DNA of 64,000 bases from Longimicrobium sp. (GCA_036387335.1 DASVTZ010000109.1:22618-86617); one strand, 5' to 3'; shown: positions 16,294-26,800, counted from the first letter of the stretch. Translations and numbers: made by a program. The notes: a model not told the origin generated them from the letters alone.

Positions 16294-17696
16294 CGCCGCC
16301 AGAGCGCGTAGACGGGAAGGCCTGCGAGCATGATCCCGAGCCCGACCGCGCTGTTCACCGGCGCGTCCAGCACGGTGCTGACCACGATGAGCGCCGCCGC
16401 GGCCACGAAGAGCGCCGTCGTCAGCGGGTGGCCAGGGACGCGCGCGCCCTCATCGCCATCACCCTCACGGCGGCGGAAGACGAAGAGCGCGGCGCCGGTC
16501 AACGCAAAGAAGACCCAGTCCACCGCCACGACGTAGCCCAGGATCTGCTCGTACGTGCCGGTAAGGGCGATGAGCAGCGACAGCACGCCCTGCAGCGCCA
16601 CGGCCACCACAGGCGCCCGCGTGCGCGGCGACACCCTCGCGACGGAACGAAAGAAGACTCCGTCCGCCGCCATGGCGAAGTACACGCGCGGGGCCGTGAG
16701 CATCCCCTGGCTCAGGAAGCCGAGCGTGCTGATGGCGATCCCCGCCGCGATCAGCGCCGCGCCGCGCTCGCCGAACGCCAGGCGCATCACGCTGGAAGCG
16801 GGCGTGGTGGTCGCCGCCAGCCCGTCAGCCCCGAGCGCATGGACGCACGCCAGCGTGACCCCCACGTACAGCGCGATCACCCCCGCCACGCCGATCAGCA
16901 GCCCGCGCGCGAGGTCCCGCCGCGGGTCGCGCATCTCGCCGGCCACGAAGCTGGCCGTCTGCCACCCGCCGTACGAGAACATGACGGGCGTCATCGCCGC
17001 GCCGAAGGCAAGCAGCAGGCTCCCCGACGGCACGGTGGCGGGGGCCGTCGCGGCGCCCGCGTCCGGCGCCACGAAGACGAGACCGGCCGCGATCAGCCCG
17101 ACGATCGCCACGATCTTGAGGATCATCAGCCCGTTCTGCACGGTGCCGCCGGAGCGCACGCCCATGCAGTTGACAGCCACCAGCAGCGCAATCCCAAGCG
17201 CCGCGACGACGGGCTCCGCCAGCGGGAGGTGCGTGACCTCGCGGAAGTAACGCGCGAACGTCACGGCCACGGCCGCCATCCCGCCCGTCTGGATCACCAG
17301 CAGCAGCGCCCAGCCGTAGACGAACGCGACGGCGGGATGGAATGCGTCGCGCAGATACGCGTACTGCCCGCCCACGTGCGGCCGCCGCGCCGCGAGCTCC
17401 GCGTACACGAACGCGCCCGCCAGCGCGACCAGCCCGCCCGCCAGCCACGCGCCCACGATGAGCGCGGGCGTGTGCACCTGCCGCGCGACCACGTACGGCG
17501 TCACGAAGATGCCGCTCCCCACGATGCCGCCCATCACGATCATCGTGGCGTCGAACAGCCCCAGCCTGCGCGCCAGCGCGGGCCCTGCGTGCGGTGTGGG
17601 ATCCACGGGGCGCGGAATGGCGGAGGGGGAGGGGATCTGCCGGGACGCGCACAAGGTCGATGGGATCGGCGTGCGCGGCAAGAGGCTGGGATACAC
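16281..17696 (-). CDS. APC-superfamily amino acid permease
   Basis: 471 aa with about 12 membrane helices. The first helix carries the APC signature MGGIVGSGIFVTPYVVA (Gly-rich substrate loop), and later helices include SYGGWQTASFVAGEMRDPRR, typical of the LAT/APC group. It exchanges or imports amino acids across the inner membrane. The start is uncertain: a GTG at 17696 gives a Pro-rich 40-residue leader, and another GTG lies at 17606. It overlaps the aminotransferase gene downstream. Confidence 0.9.
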   Translation of the reverse strand: MYPSLLPRTPIPSTLCASRQIPSPSAIPRPVDPTPHAGPALARRLGLFDATMIVMGGIVGSGIFVTPYVVARQVHTPALIVGAWLAGGLVALAGAFVYAELAARRPHVGGQYAYLRDAFHPAVAFVYGWALLLVIQTGGMAAVAVTFARYFREVTHLPLAEPVVAALGIALLVAVNCMGVRSGGTVQNGLMILKIVAIVGLIAAGLVFVAPDAGAATAPATVPSGSLLLAFGAAMTPVMFSYGGWQTASFVAGEMRDPRRDLARGLLIGVAGVIALYVGVTLACVHALGADGLAATTTPASSVMRLAFGERGAALIAAGIAISTLGFLSQGMLTAPRVYFAMAADGVFFRSVARVSPRTRAPVVAVALQGVLSLLIALTGTYEQILGYVVAVDWVFFALTGAALFVFRRREGDGDEGARVPGHPLTTALFVAAAALIVVSTVLDAPVNSAVGLGIMLAGLPVYALWRRWAA

Positions 17697-17746
17697 CCGA
17701 GGCGGGGGTCCGCGTTATCGAGTTCTAAGCCTCCGCGCGGGGAGAA

Positions 17747-18475
17747 TCACTCGTGCAGGCAGGATGCGACGCCCTCCAGCCGCTCTACCCGCCGTTCCAG
17801 CGCCCGGACGACGCTCGCATCCGCGCTGTCGGCGGGTTGCAGGAACGACTTCGCGATGTAGCCGGTAAAGGTTCCGAACAGCCCGACGCCCACCGTCATG
17901 AGGAGCGCGGCGATTACGCGGCCTTCGGTGGTCACCGGCACCCGATCGCCGTAGCCCACCGTCGCGATGGTGGCGTACGCCCACCAAACCGCGTCCGCGG
18001 CGGTCCGGATGCTGGCCCCGGGCGCGTCCCGCTCCACGTGAAGGATCGCGACCGACGAGAACACCAGCACCAGAAACGTCAGCAGCGCCATCCCCCAGAA
18101 CGCCGCGCCCGCACGGGTGCTGCGGATGAAGGCGCCGAGATGCCGCGCGGACCTGCAGCCCCGGAGCACGCGGACGACGCGGACCATCCGCGCCACACGC
18201 GCGAACCGCAGCGCGTCCAGCATGGGGATGCTCGCGACCAGGTCCAGCCACCCCCACCGAAGGTACTCCATCTTCCGGTCCGCGCGGATCAGGTTCCGGA
18301 AGAAATCCAGGAGGAACACCAGACAGATCACGTTGTCCGCCGTGTCCAGCACCTTTCTGCTCTCCGGGTCCAGCGGGAGCACCGTGGACGCCACCAGCGC
18401 GGCCAGCACGTACACGCTGAGCCCGAGCGTGAACAGGTCGTACAGCGCGAGCCTTTCGGGCTCGGAAGCAGTCAT
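17747..18475 (-). CDS. Voltage-gated-type potassium channel
   Basis: 242 aa from the ATG at 18475 (an alternative at 18514 adds 13 residues). Six-helix ion channel: an S4-like stretch with regularly spaced Arg (RFARVARMVRVVRVLRG), a pore helix, and the K+ selectivity filter ATIATVGYGD, followed by S6 and a short coiled C-terminal helix (RALERRVERLEG) that could tetramerise it. It belongs to the Kch/KvAP-like family in the inner membrane. The next gene downstream on the strand starts only 51 bases away. Confidence 0.92.
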   Translation of the reverse strand: MTASEPERLALYDLFTLGLSVYVLAALVASTVLPLDPESRKVLDTADNVICLVFLLDFFRNLIRADRKMEYLRWGWLDLVASIPMLDALRFARVARMVRVVRVLRGCRSARHLGAFIRSTRAGAAFWGMALLTFLVLVFSSVAILHVERDAPGASIRTAADAVWWAYATIATVGYGDRVPVTTEGRVIAALLMTVGVGLFGTFTGYIAKSFLQPADSADASVVRALERRVERLEGVASCLHE

Positions 18476-18510
18476 CGCTGATGCTGAAGCTCGGCGGACG
18501 GAGTGCCGGT

Positions 18511-20565
18511 TCATCCACCGTCGGCCAGCGCCGCGATCTTGAGCACGAGGTCGTCCGACGATCCCGCGGCGAGGCCTTGGACGAGTCCGGCTGCCAACTC
18601 GGGTTCACGGAACGCCCGCTGCGGGGCAGCGAGCCAGGCGACGAAGTCGTCCCATTCCCGCGGCGCGCCTTCCGTGGGCGACACGGCGAGCAGATCCAGG
18701 GCGTACATCGCGAACAGTGCCGCCTCGGTTTCGCGGCTGGAGGGCGTTTCGGAGGTTTGGGACGGGTGCGGCGGGACGCGGCCGAGGCGGTCCAGCGGGG
18801 GGATGCCGGGAGGCAGGAGGCGGTACGGCCTTCCGAGCAGGGTGCCCAGCGGGGCGGCCAACGCCACCGCGTGCAGTGCGCCAGGCTCGGCCACGCGGTA
18901 GCCGATGGTGGCGGGGTGGTATAGACCCAGGCCGAGATCGAAGGCCGAGAGATCGCGCCAGAGCCGCGCGGCGGCGACGACCAGCGCGCGGGGATCGTGG
19001 TCGCGCCAGGCGCGCAACGGGGCGGAGGACGCGAGGGGGAGGGCGGTCGGCGGCGCGTAGAGATAGCCGGTCCCCTGCATGGAGCGGCCGAGGCAGCGCG
19101 GCGAGCGGGCCGTCGTGCGGGTTTCCAGGGCGCGGAAGAAGGCGTGCTCGTGCCGCACCGCGCGCTCTCCGGCCTCGGTGGTGGCGGTGCGCAGCCAGCC
19201 GTGCGTCAGGTCGCTCAGGGGGAGCGGCACCACCCGTGTCTCCCAGCCGAACGCCTTGTCGGTCCGCACCGGCTTTCCGGCCGCGAGCACCGCGTCGGAG
19301 GCGGCGGTGGCGGAGGGGGAGAGGATGCGGAGGGACGACCGCTTGTGGCGCGGCAGGCGCTCCCAGGCGGGTGAGCTTCCCACACGCAGCGCGCCCCGCG
19401 ACACGACCTCGGCCAGCCACCGGTCGGTGGTGATGCGGGCGAAGGGGACGATGAACGCCGGGGTGGCGGTCTCCAGCCAGTGGCCGCCTACGTCGGCGGG
19501 GAGGTCGAAGAGAGGGCCCGCCCAGGCGTCGGGCGCAAGGGTCACCGCGTCGGCGCCGGGCGGGATGGCGGCCACGCATTCGGCCCGAGCGCCGACGCGC
19601 ACGCCGCGCCCCCGCACCTGCACGGGCCATCCTTCGCCCATGCGGATGAGGACGTAGGGGCCGAAGAGCGGGACGACGTACAGGGTGGATGCGGGCGCGG
19701 TGTTGCGAGTCTCCGCTGGTTGTGGCGGGGCGGGGGAGGGAGCCCGGTTGCGCGATGCGTGGCGGAGCAGGACGCCCCACGCATCGAGATCGGCGACGGC
19801 GGGCGCGTGTCCCTCGTCCACCAGCGCCACGGACTCGCGCGCGGCCATCTCGTCCAGCGCGGGGGCCGGGCGCGCCGCTCCCGAGTGGCCGCGCAGACGC
19901 TCCAGGTGACGCGCGGAAAGCATCCGCAGCGCTCCAGGCTCGGAGGGGGCCGGGCCTTCCGCACGGCTGGCCTCCTCCACCGCCGCGGCGAGCTCCGCAC
20001 GCGACACGCCTTCGGGCCAGCGCTTCACCTCCAGCGGCTCGTCCAGGTGCGCGGGCAGGCGGCGCTCGGCGGCGGCGAGATCTTCCTCCACCCGTTCGAG
20101 TCGCGCGCGGTGGGCCCGCACCCACGCCGTTTCGCGGGTGCGGAGTCCGCCCTGGTCCACGCCGGCCGTTTCCAGGGCGCGCGCCAGGTGCCAGGGCAGG
20201 CGCTCGGCGAAGCGGTCGCGGAGGCGGCGCAGCACGCGTTCGAACTCGGCCGCCGAGTCGTGGCGCTCGATGGCGCGGGTGGCGCGCCCTCGCACCGCGT
20301 TCCAGGCGTGGTCGAGCGACCTGCGCGCCAGCCCGCCGGCGGCGAGATCGGCGCCCCGCCGCGTCAGCGCGCGTCGCAGCGGGCTCCTGGCGCCGTCCAG
20401 GAAGCCGGTGAGGGCCGCGGCCGATGCGGCGAGCGCGGGGTCGGCGCCGCCGCGCTCGCCGATCCCGGCCAGGAGCGCGCGGGCCTCCGACTCCACGCGA
20501 AGAAGGTGGCGGCGCGCCTCGTCGGACACGTCGAGGCGGCCGCGCAGGGCGGTGTCGGTGGTCAC
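18511..20565 (-). CDS. 684-aa protein of unknown function, possible degenerate kinase fold
   Basis: Last gene of the VWA-tubulin-actin-Mot operon. A GTG start at 20565 overlaps the MotB-like stop (GTGA). Residues 1-220 are helical and Arg/Glu-rich (coiled-coil-like, VEEDLAAAERRLPAHLDEPL). A small beta-rich region around 290-330 (LYVVPLFGPYVLIRMGEG) follows, then a C-terminal part that could be a decayed kinase: a possible alpha-C helix RHEHAFFRALE, a hinge-like GYLYAPPTALPL, and RLWRDLSAFDLGLGLYHPAT where the catalytic loop would be, but with no HRD or DFG. There is no signal peptide or TM. The reading frame stays open for a further 776 codons upstream, but that part runs through the MotA/MotB-like genes and is not coding. 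Confidence 0.8.
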   Translation of the reverse strand: MTTDTALRGRLDVSDEARRHLLRVESEARALLAGIGERGGADPALAASAAALTGFLDGARSPLRRALTRRGADLAAGGLARRSLDHAWNAVRGRATRAIERHDSAAEFERVLRRLRDRFAERLPWHLARALETAGVDQGGLRTRETAWVRAHRARLERVEEDLAAAERRLPAHLDEPLEVKRWPEGVSRAELAAAVEEASRAEGPAPSEPGALRMLSARHLERLRGHSGAARPAPALDEMAARESVALVDEGHAPAVADLDAWGVLLRHASRNRAPSPAPPQPAETRNTAPASTLYVVPLFGPYVLIRMGEGWPVQVRGRGVRVGARAECVAAIPPGADAVTLAPDAWAGPLFDLPADVGGHWLETATPAFIVPFARITTDRWLAEVVSRGALRVGSSPAWERLPRHKRSSLRILSPSATAASDAVLAAGKPVRTDKAFGWETRVVPLPLSDLTHGWLRTATTEAGERAVRHEHAFFRALETRTTARSPRCLGRSMQGTGYLYAPPTALPLASSAPLRAWRDHDPRALVVAAARLWRDLSAFDLGLGLYHPATIGYRVAEPGALHAVALAAPLGTLLGRPYRLLPPGIPPLDRLGRVPPHPSQTSETPSSRETEAALFAMYALDLLAVSPTEGAPREWDDFVAWLAAPQRAFREPELAAGLVQGLAAGSSDDLVLKIAALADGG

Positions 20566-21224
20566 CGGCGCATCTCCACGCAGGCGTCGCGGCGGCGGCG
20601 CTGCACGCTGTCGCCGGGAAGCTGCGGGCGGATCTCCAGCTCGATGCGGCGGTCCGCGGGGTCGGCCTCGGCGCCGGCGCGGGCGCGGTCGGGACGCACC
20701 GGGTAGTAATGGCTGCGCCCCAGCGCCGACACGCGGCAGGCGGGGACGCCGGCGCTGTCGATCAGAAAGAGCGCCACGGTGGCGGCGCGCGCCGCGCTCA
20801 GCTCCCAGTTTCGCTCGTCGCTCCCCTCGCTGCTGGTATGCCCGACCACCTGCACCTGGTCGATCTCGTTCACCAGGCCCCCGTGCAGGAAGCGCCCGAA
20901 GTCGTGGAGGATCGCCCTTCCTTCGGGCTTGAGGCGGGCGAGCGCGTACTCGTTGCGGGGAAAGGTGGCCTCCTCGGCGATGCGCACCAGCACGTAGTCT
21001 CCCACGCGCTGCACGGCTACGCGCCGGTCCGCGGCCCCGGCGAGCGCGGCTTCGATGCGCGCCAGGTTCGACGCCTGTGCATCCGCCTGGCCCGCGCGCT
21101 GGATGGCCGGCACCGCGAGCGCCGCGAAGAGGATCAGGAAGAGGAGGGTGGTGGCGGCCAGCAGGTCGGCGAACGCCGGCCACGGGCCGCCATCGCCCTC
21201 CTCTTCTCCCATGCCGTATCGCAT
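20562..21224 (-). CDS. MotB/ZorB-like protein: TM with plug Asp plus OmpA-like peptidoglycan-binding domain
   Basis: 220 aa. One N-terminal membrane helix near 17-38 begins with PAFADLLAATTLLFLILF, mirroring MotB's proton-binding Asp at the start of its helix (Asp20 here). A periplasmic OmpA/MotB domain follows, with VVGHTSSEGS, NWELSAARAATV and VSALGRSHYYPV. The Asp after GHT in most OmpA domains is Ser. It is the expected stator partner of the MotA-like protein encoded three bases upstream. ZorB of Zorya has the same layout. The start could also be the ATG at 21212. Confidence 0.88.
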   Translation of the reverse strand: MRYGMGEEEGDGGPWPAFADLLAATTLLFLILFAALAVPAIQRAGQADAQASNLARIEAALAGAADRRVAVQRVGDYVLVRIAEEATFPRNEYALARLKPEGRAILHDFGRFLHGGLVNEIDQVQVVGHTSSEGSDERNWELSAARAATVALFLIDSAGVPACRVSALGRSHYYPVRPDRARAGAEADPADRRIELEIRPQLPGDSVQRRRRDACVEMRR

Positions 21225-21227
21225 CCG

Positions 21228-23024
21228 CTAGCTCCCGAAGCCGAGGAGTGGGAGCAGGGCCCGGACGCCCACGTAGAGCCCGTACGCCAGCCCCAGCGCG
21301 GCGAGGGTGCCCGCGGCCTGCGACAGGGCGAGCTGCACCCGCGTGGGGCCGCTCTCCCGCTCCAGCGTCCCCGCGATGCGGCGCAGCAGGGCGCTCACCT
21401 CCGGATCGCGCCCGTCGCCCTGGTACGCGGTTACGGGGGCGCGCTCCGAGGCGCGGGCGGCGGCTTCCCGCAGCGCCTCGACGGCCGCGGAGAGGCGGCC
21501 GTTGACGCTCTCCGCCGCATGGGCCCACGAGGCGGCGGCGCGCTCGTCCACGCCGGTCACGCGGTCGGCCACCTGCTGCAGCACCTGCTCCACGGTGCCG
21601 ATGGCGGGCTGCGCGCGGCCTACCGCTTCGGCGACGGCTTCCATGCGCGCTACCACGGCTTCGCTGCCCTCGCGCAGCGCGGCGATCGTCTGCTGGACGC
21701 CGGCGGCCGTGCGCTCGGCGCCGGCCTGGTATCCGCTCAGGGAGCCGAGCGCATCGTGCAGCGTGACGGCGCTCTGCCGCATCAGCTCGATGCCCTGCTC
21801 CGAGGTGCGGGAGCGCTCCTCCACCGTGTCCACGATCCCGTGGTAGGCCCGCGCGACGCCCTCCACCGTCCCGGCGAGGTCGCCCACGCGGCGCTGCAGC
21901 TCGCGCAGCTCGCTCCCGGTCTTCTCGTGCAGCGCCTCGTCCTGCTGCGCGGTCAGCTCCACCAGGCGCTCGTTCAGCCGTTCGAACGCCTCGTGGAAGC
22001 TCTCCGACAGCCCATTCATCCCCGACTCGAGCCCCTCGATGGCGCGCCCCGTGTCTCGGACGGACGAGGCGGTCTCGCGCAGCTCGCGGACGGCTTCGGT
22101 GAGCGGATCGACCGAGCCGCCGCCGTGCAGCCCACCGTAAAGGAACTCGGTGGAGACCAGCTCCAGCCGCTCCAGCAGGTTGCGGCGCCCGGTGGCCAGC
22201 CCCTGCGCCATCAGCCCCACGGCGATGGCGCCCACCAGCGCCAGCGCATTGCCCCCGAAGGCATCGGCCACCGCGCGCAGCGGCGCGGCGATGTCGGCGC
22301 CGCCCGGCTGCGCCCCGCCCGTCTGCGACACCGCGTCGATCAGCCCGGGGAGCGCCGTCTTTACGCCGGCGAAGGTGCCCAGCACGGCCAGCAGCAGGAG
22401 GAGCGACGAGGCGTAGCGCGCGAACACGCCGTACCGCGCCGTGCGCGTCTCCGCGATCCCGCGCAGCTCGTCGGGCGAGACGCGGAGATAGGGGTCGTGT
22501 GCTTTCTCCAGGATGCGCCGCACGCGGTCGTCGATCAGCGTCTCTACCTGCCCGCCCGCCTCGGCCGTGTACTCGCGCTCGCCGCCGCGGAAGAGCGACT
22601 CGCGCCGCGACGCGGGGGCAAACACCAGCCCGAGCCCCTCGCGGCCGTGCAGGTGGACCCACTCGACGTCCTCCTCCTCGCGGGCCATCTCGGCGCGGTC
22701 CTGGTGCACGGTCCACAGGGCCCCGCCGAACAGCAGGATGCCGAGCGCGATCAGCCCGGTGAGGGCGTAGTTCGGTTCCGGGCCGAGGCCCATGAGCTCG
22801 CCGATCGCCCCCAGCAGCGTCCCCCTGGCGCGTGCGAGGAGCACCCCGAACAGGGCCGTGCTCGCGACCAGGTAGAAGATGACCCCCAACCATTCGTAGA
22901 CGGCGGCCGACCGGTTCCCGCGCGGCGGCAGGGCCAGCCGCCCCAGCGTCTTGGGCGGCGCGGTGGGGAGCGGCGGCGGAGCTGGCGTCGTGTCGGGCGG
23001 CGGGGCGGAGATCGTATCGGTCAT
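21228..23024 (-). CDS. MotA/TolQ/ZorA-like channel protein with long helical tail
   Basis: 598 aa. Membrane helices lie near 45-65, 88-106, about 215-240 (LLLLLAVLGTFAGVKTALPG, the MotA/ExbB signature) and 265-290 (GNALALVGAIAVGLMAQGLA). About 250 residues of amphipathic helix with heptad-like Leu/Val spacing follow, and a fifth hydrophobic helix lies at the very C-terminus. A MotA-like proton channel with an extended cytoplasmic tail is the ZorA layout; the C-terminal membrane helix is unusual. The ATG at 23024 overlaps the upstream stop (ATGA). It would convert ion flow into motion or signalling with the MotB-like partner. Confidence 0.87.
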   Translation of the reverse strand: MTDTISAPPPDTTPAPPPLPTAPPKTLGRLALPPRGNRSAAVYEWLGVIFYLVASTALFGVLLARARGTLLGAIGELMGLGPEPNYALTGLIALGILLFGGALWTVHQDRAEMAREEEDVEWVHLHGREGLGLVFAPASRRESLFRGGEREYTAEAGGQVETLIDDRVRRILEKAHDPYLRVSPDELRGIAETRTARYGVFARYASSLLLLLAVLGTFAGVKTALPGLIDAVSQTGGAQPGGADIAAPLRAVADAFGGNALALVGAIAVGLMAQGLATGRRNLLERLELVSTEFLYGGLHGGGSVDPLTEAVRELRETASSVRDTGRAIEGLESGMNGLSESFHEAFERLNERLVELTAQQDEALHEKTGSELRELQRRVGDLAGTVEGVARAYHGIVDTVEERSRTSEQGIELMRQSAVTLHDALGSLSGYQAGAERTAAGVQQTIAALREGSEAVVARMEAVAEAVGRAQPAIGTVEQVLQQVADRVTGVDERAAASWAHAAESVNGRLSAAVEALREAAARASERAPVTAYQGDGRDPEVSALLRRIAGTLERESGPTRVQLALSQAAGTLAALGLAYGLYVGVRALLPLLGFGS

Positions 23025-23830
23025 AGCGGCCTCGCCGTCCCTTTGCGCAGCACGGTGCCGGCCGAGGCCACCACCGCGGGCTGGGTGGCCTGGTACCGGG
23101 CCCCCGGCTCGCGGCGCTCCCATCCGAAGAAGGTGCTCCAGCGCTGCAGCGCCGCGTCGCTGAGCGGCACTCGCGGGTTCAGCCACACCTCGCGCTCGCC
23201 GCCCCTGTGCTCCAGCCACGCTTCGGGCGGGTGGCGGTCGCTGGGGACGACCGCGTCGTTGCGGGCCTCCACGGGCGCCGCGGTGGACGACGGCTCGTAG
23301 GGCTGCGCGGCGGCCGGCGGGGTCACGACCGAATCGAAGGCGAAGGGGGCGGGATCGGACCCCCGGGTGTGCTCGTCGCGCCCGGAGCGCAGGCCCAGTT
23401 GGCGTGCATCATCCTGCCACGCGCCGCCGTAGACGGGCGACGGGTCCCGCCTGGCGTCCCGGACCGGGTCGCGGTATGCGTCGCGCGCCGTTCCGCCCAT
23501 CGGCTCGGGGCGCGACGGGCTCACGCGCGGCTGTTCGGCCGCGAGCGCCCCGGAGAGGCCCTGCTGGAGCAGGTCGGCGACGTGCCGGATGTCGTCGCGG
23601 AGCACGTGCAGCCCGCGGATCTCTTCGCGGATCGACCTGAGGTCGTCGCCGTGCAGGCGCACGGTGGCCCCGTCCTCCGCACCCGCGCGATTCACCATCC
23701 GCATGACGGGGCTCGGCGGCGGCACGTACTCCGCGGCGCGCGGACCCTCCCGCATCCGCCAGGCACGGGCCAGCAGCAGCGCCCCCGCGAGGACGCCCAC
23801 GCCCGCCAGGGACCAGAGGAGAGCGTTCAT
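23021..23830 (-). CDS. Single-TM protein with coiled segment, unknown
   Basis: 269 aa, not recognised. One N-terminal membrane helix (LLWSLAGVGVLAGALLLARA), then a short coiled segment (DLRSIREEIRGLHVLRDDI), a disordered Arg/Asp/Pro-rich middle, and a small C-terminal segment with WLNPRVPLSDAALQRWSTFF. Both ends overlap neighbours by four bases (ATGA), tying it to the actin-like and MotA-like genes. It probably sits in the inner membrane with the bulk in the cytoplasm and may link the ATPase to the channel (inference). Confidence 0.78.
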   Translation of the reverse strand: MNALLWSLAGVGVLAGALLLARAWRMREGPRAAEYVPPPSPVMRMVNRAGAEDGATVRLHGDDLRSIREEIRGLHVLRDDIRHVADLLQQGLSGALAAEQPRVSPSRPEPMGGTARDAYRDPVRDARRDPSPVYGGAWQDDARQLGLRSGRDEHTRGSDPAPFAFDSVVTPPAAAQPYEPSSTAAPVEARNDAVVPSDRHPPEAWLEHRGGEREVWLNPRVPLSDAALQRWSTFFGWERREPGARYQATQPAVVASAGTVLRKGTARPL

Positions 23831-26800
23831 CCGTCACCTCGCGCGTAGGCGGCGACGAACGCGTCCATCAGATGCTCCAGTACCGCCCCGGCCTCCACCA
23901 TGAACAGCGAGCCGGGAAGGCCGTGCGTCTCCCGCAGCAGCCTTTCCAGCCGCCCCCGCGCGGCCTGCTGGATCCCCTCGGCGCCCATCTCCCGCAGCGC
24001 CGCCTCCAGGTGATCGGGGAAGGCGGCCCAGGGTCCGCCCACCCCCGCCAGCCGCTCCCGCGCGACCGCCGCCAGCGTGGTGTGGAAGCGGTCGATCTCC
24101 ATGGGGCCGCTCTCCCAGCGGATGCCGCTGATGGTGTCGCCGGTCGCCTTGAGGTGCGGCGCGATGCGCGAGGTGGCGGCGTAGCGCACCGCGTCGGCGC
24201 CGGCGCGCTCGATGGTCACGGACTCGCCGACCACCGAGCGCTGGGCATCTGCGGCCAGGGTGAGCTTCGTGGCGTCGACTCCCGCCACGAGCCCCAGCGC
24301 CACTTCGTGCTTGGGCGCGCGGCTCGGCACCACGCGCGGCGGCTTCGACTGCGGCACCCCGCGCGCGGAGGCAAGCACCGAGAGCAGCACCTCGCGAAAC
24401 GGATTCGACACGGTGTCGCCCCACTCGCGCTGCAGCCACTCCAGGAAGCGGCTTCCGTTCCCCGCAAGCACCACGGCGTCCAGGCGCAGGTCGGGGTGCG
24501 TGGCGTCGAGGGCGCGCAGCAGCAGCCCCGTGTGGTGGAAGGCGGCCGCGAAGAAGTAGAGCACCGCGCCCCGGAATGCGCCGTACGCGGGTGTCTCGCG
24601 AAAGCGGAGCGCGCCGTCGCCGCGGTACCATGGGGTGCGCAGCAGGTAGCCGAGCGCCAGCGCGTCGTGCCCCTCGCTCTCGAACTTGCGCAGCGGCTCC
24701 AGCTGCGACTCGGGGAGCCCGTTCGCCCTGGCCCACGCGGCGAACGCGCGCACGAAGGGGTTGGTGAAGCCCCTGGTGTCGCCGTGGCGCACGCGCGAGC
24801 TCACCAGGTCGCGCCCGCCCCAGCGCAGCGAGTCCAGCACCAGCGCCGTGCCGCGCGCGTACACGGCCAGGTCGGTGGTGCCCCCGCCCACGTCCATGAT
24901 CACGGACGCGTCGCCGGCCACCGTCACGGCGCCGCGGCCCACGAAGTACTGGAGCGCGCTCTGCCCCTCGTCCACGGCGCGGGCCAGCCGCGGGCGGCCG
25001 GGTGCGTCCGCCGCGCCCTCGGCGGAGGCTCCCAGCACGCCGCGCCAGCGCGCCTGCAGGTCGCTGAGCCGATCGGCCTCGAAAGCGCGCGGGTAGGCGT
25101 ACGAAAAGGTGACGTTCTCCGGCCGCACCCCCGCCTCGCGGGCGCTGGCCAGGGCAAGCGCCGCCACGTTGCGCAGGAAGACGGAGGCCAGGAACTCCTC
25201 GCGCTCGCTGGTGGACCACTTCAGGTCGTCGGCCACGCGGTTGCGCCCGTCGTCCTTCACCCACCCCGCGAAGGGAACGTTCACCCGCAGCGCCACCGGC
25301 TCGCGCCCCGCGTCGGTGTACGACGGGATCCCGGTGACGTGCACGACCGCGCTGTTGAACGGCTCGGGCGCGATCTTCTCGGGGAAGAAGAACGAGTCGG
25401 CGGAGAAGGGCAGGTCGCCTTCCGCCCGCGTGACGGCCAGGAGGAGCCTGTCGTGCTGGAGCACCGCCGGGTCCGGTACCCCGTCCTTGCGGATGGCCAG
25501 CACGGTGTTGGAGGTGCCGAAGTCCACGCCCACCGTCCAGCGGTCGGCGGAGGGCGCGGGGGCGGGGCGGTAGCGGGGAAGGAGCACGCCGAGCCCCTGC
25601 GGCGCCAGGCCGGGACCGCGGTCGGCCTCGAAGGCCAGCACGGTGGGGGCGCGCTCGAAGGCGTAGGTGGACGCCTCTCCGGACCGCTGCACGTGCCCAG
25701 CGCCGGGGAGCTCCGCGCCGTCAGCGAACGCCGTCAGCCGCAGCGTCGTCGAAGGGTGGATCGGCCCCGCGGCGGGGTCCAGGCGGAACACCGCGTAGTG
25801 GCGCCAGTCGTCGGCCTCGAAGGCGGGCCACACCACCACCTGCGGCCCCCCCTGTTCCTCCCGGATCTGGGCCCCGGTGTAGCGCCGTGTGATCCGGATC
25901 TCCTCCGGGTGCTCGGTCCCCACGGGGATGGTGAGCGTCACGCGCACCTCGCCGGGGCGCGGCACGTCTATGCGCAGCCAGCGCTCCACCTCCGCGGGCT
26001 GGAACCAGCGGAAGAAGTCGGGCTTGAGCGGAAGCGCGATCTGCGGCTGCGCGAACGGCCCCTGGGTCACCGAGGGGTCGGCGTGGTAGCACTCGTGCCC
26101 ATACGCGCCCTGCGAGTCCATCGGGTAGCTGAGGATCACCAGCGCGTCGGCCAGCCAGTCCGTCTCGGGAAGGACCCAGCGGCGCCGGTGCGAGGTGCCG
26201 GGAAGAACCTCGCGCTCGCGGGTCCGCTCCAGCCCCGCGGGAAGCTCCGTGCGGGGCAGCCCTTCGCCGTAGATGCCGTCGAAGGTGCCGGGAACCAGCA
26301 CCAGGGGCCGCGGCTCAGGTCCGGTGGTGGCGCGCAGCTCCCAGCGGCTGGGGGGATGGTCCGCGCCGCCCGTGTGGAGCACGACCCCCGCGAAGGCCTG
26401 CTCGCCGGCGGGGCGCAGCGCCAGCTTGCGGATCTGCGCGTCGAGGTTCTCGGGGCGCGCCAGCTCACCCTGCCGGTGCCCGGCGGCCCGCCGCGCGTCG
26501 TCCACGGAGTCGGCGAGCCACTTGGCCACCCCGCGGCGCACCGCCTCCACGTCCACGTACTCCGAGGGCGCGGGCCGCGGAGCCAGCATCTGCGGGAGCA
26601 CCACCGTGGCCACGTAGCGCTGGAACGAGAACTCGCGGTCGCGCAGGGGGCGGGCCGGCATCCCCGCCGCGTAGCGGAAGAGGTCGGGATAGTCCTCGTG
26701 CGCGGCGTCCTCGGCCGTGAACAGCACGGTGTAGGGCGAAGACGCGAAGACGGGCCGTCCGTCGACCGTGGCGAGGGTGATGACGGGGAGCGCGCTGGCC

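Noticed and set aside
20566..22893. 776-codon upstream extension of the 18511-20565 gene
   Set aside because: It runs out of frame through the MotA-like and MotB-like genes and is Arg/Gly-rich; the GTG at 20565 with GTGA overlap is the natural start.
20562..23024. Calling the MotA/MotB-like pair Zorya
   Set aside because: No ZorC, ZorD, ZorE or other Zorya effector gene is adjacent; only the layout of the two channel proteins matches.
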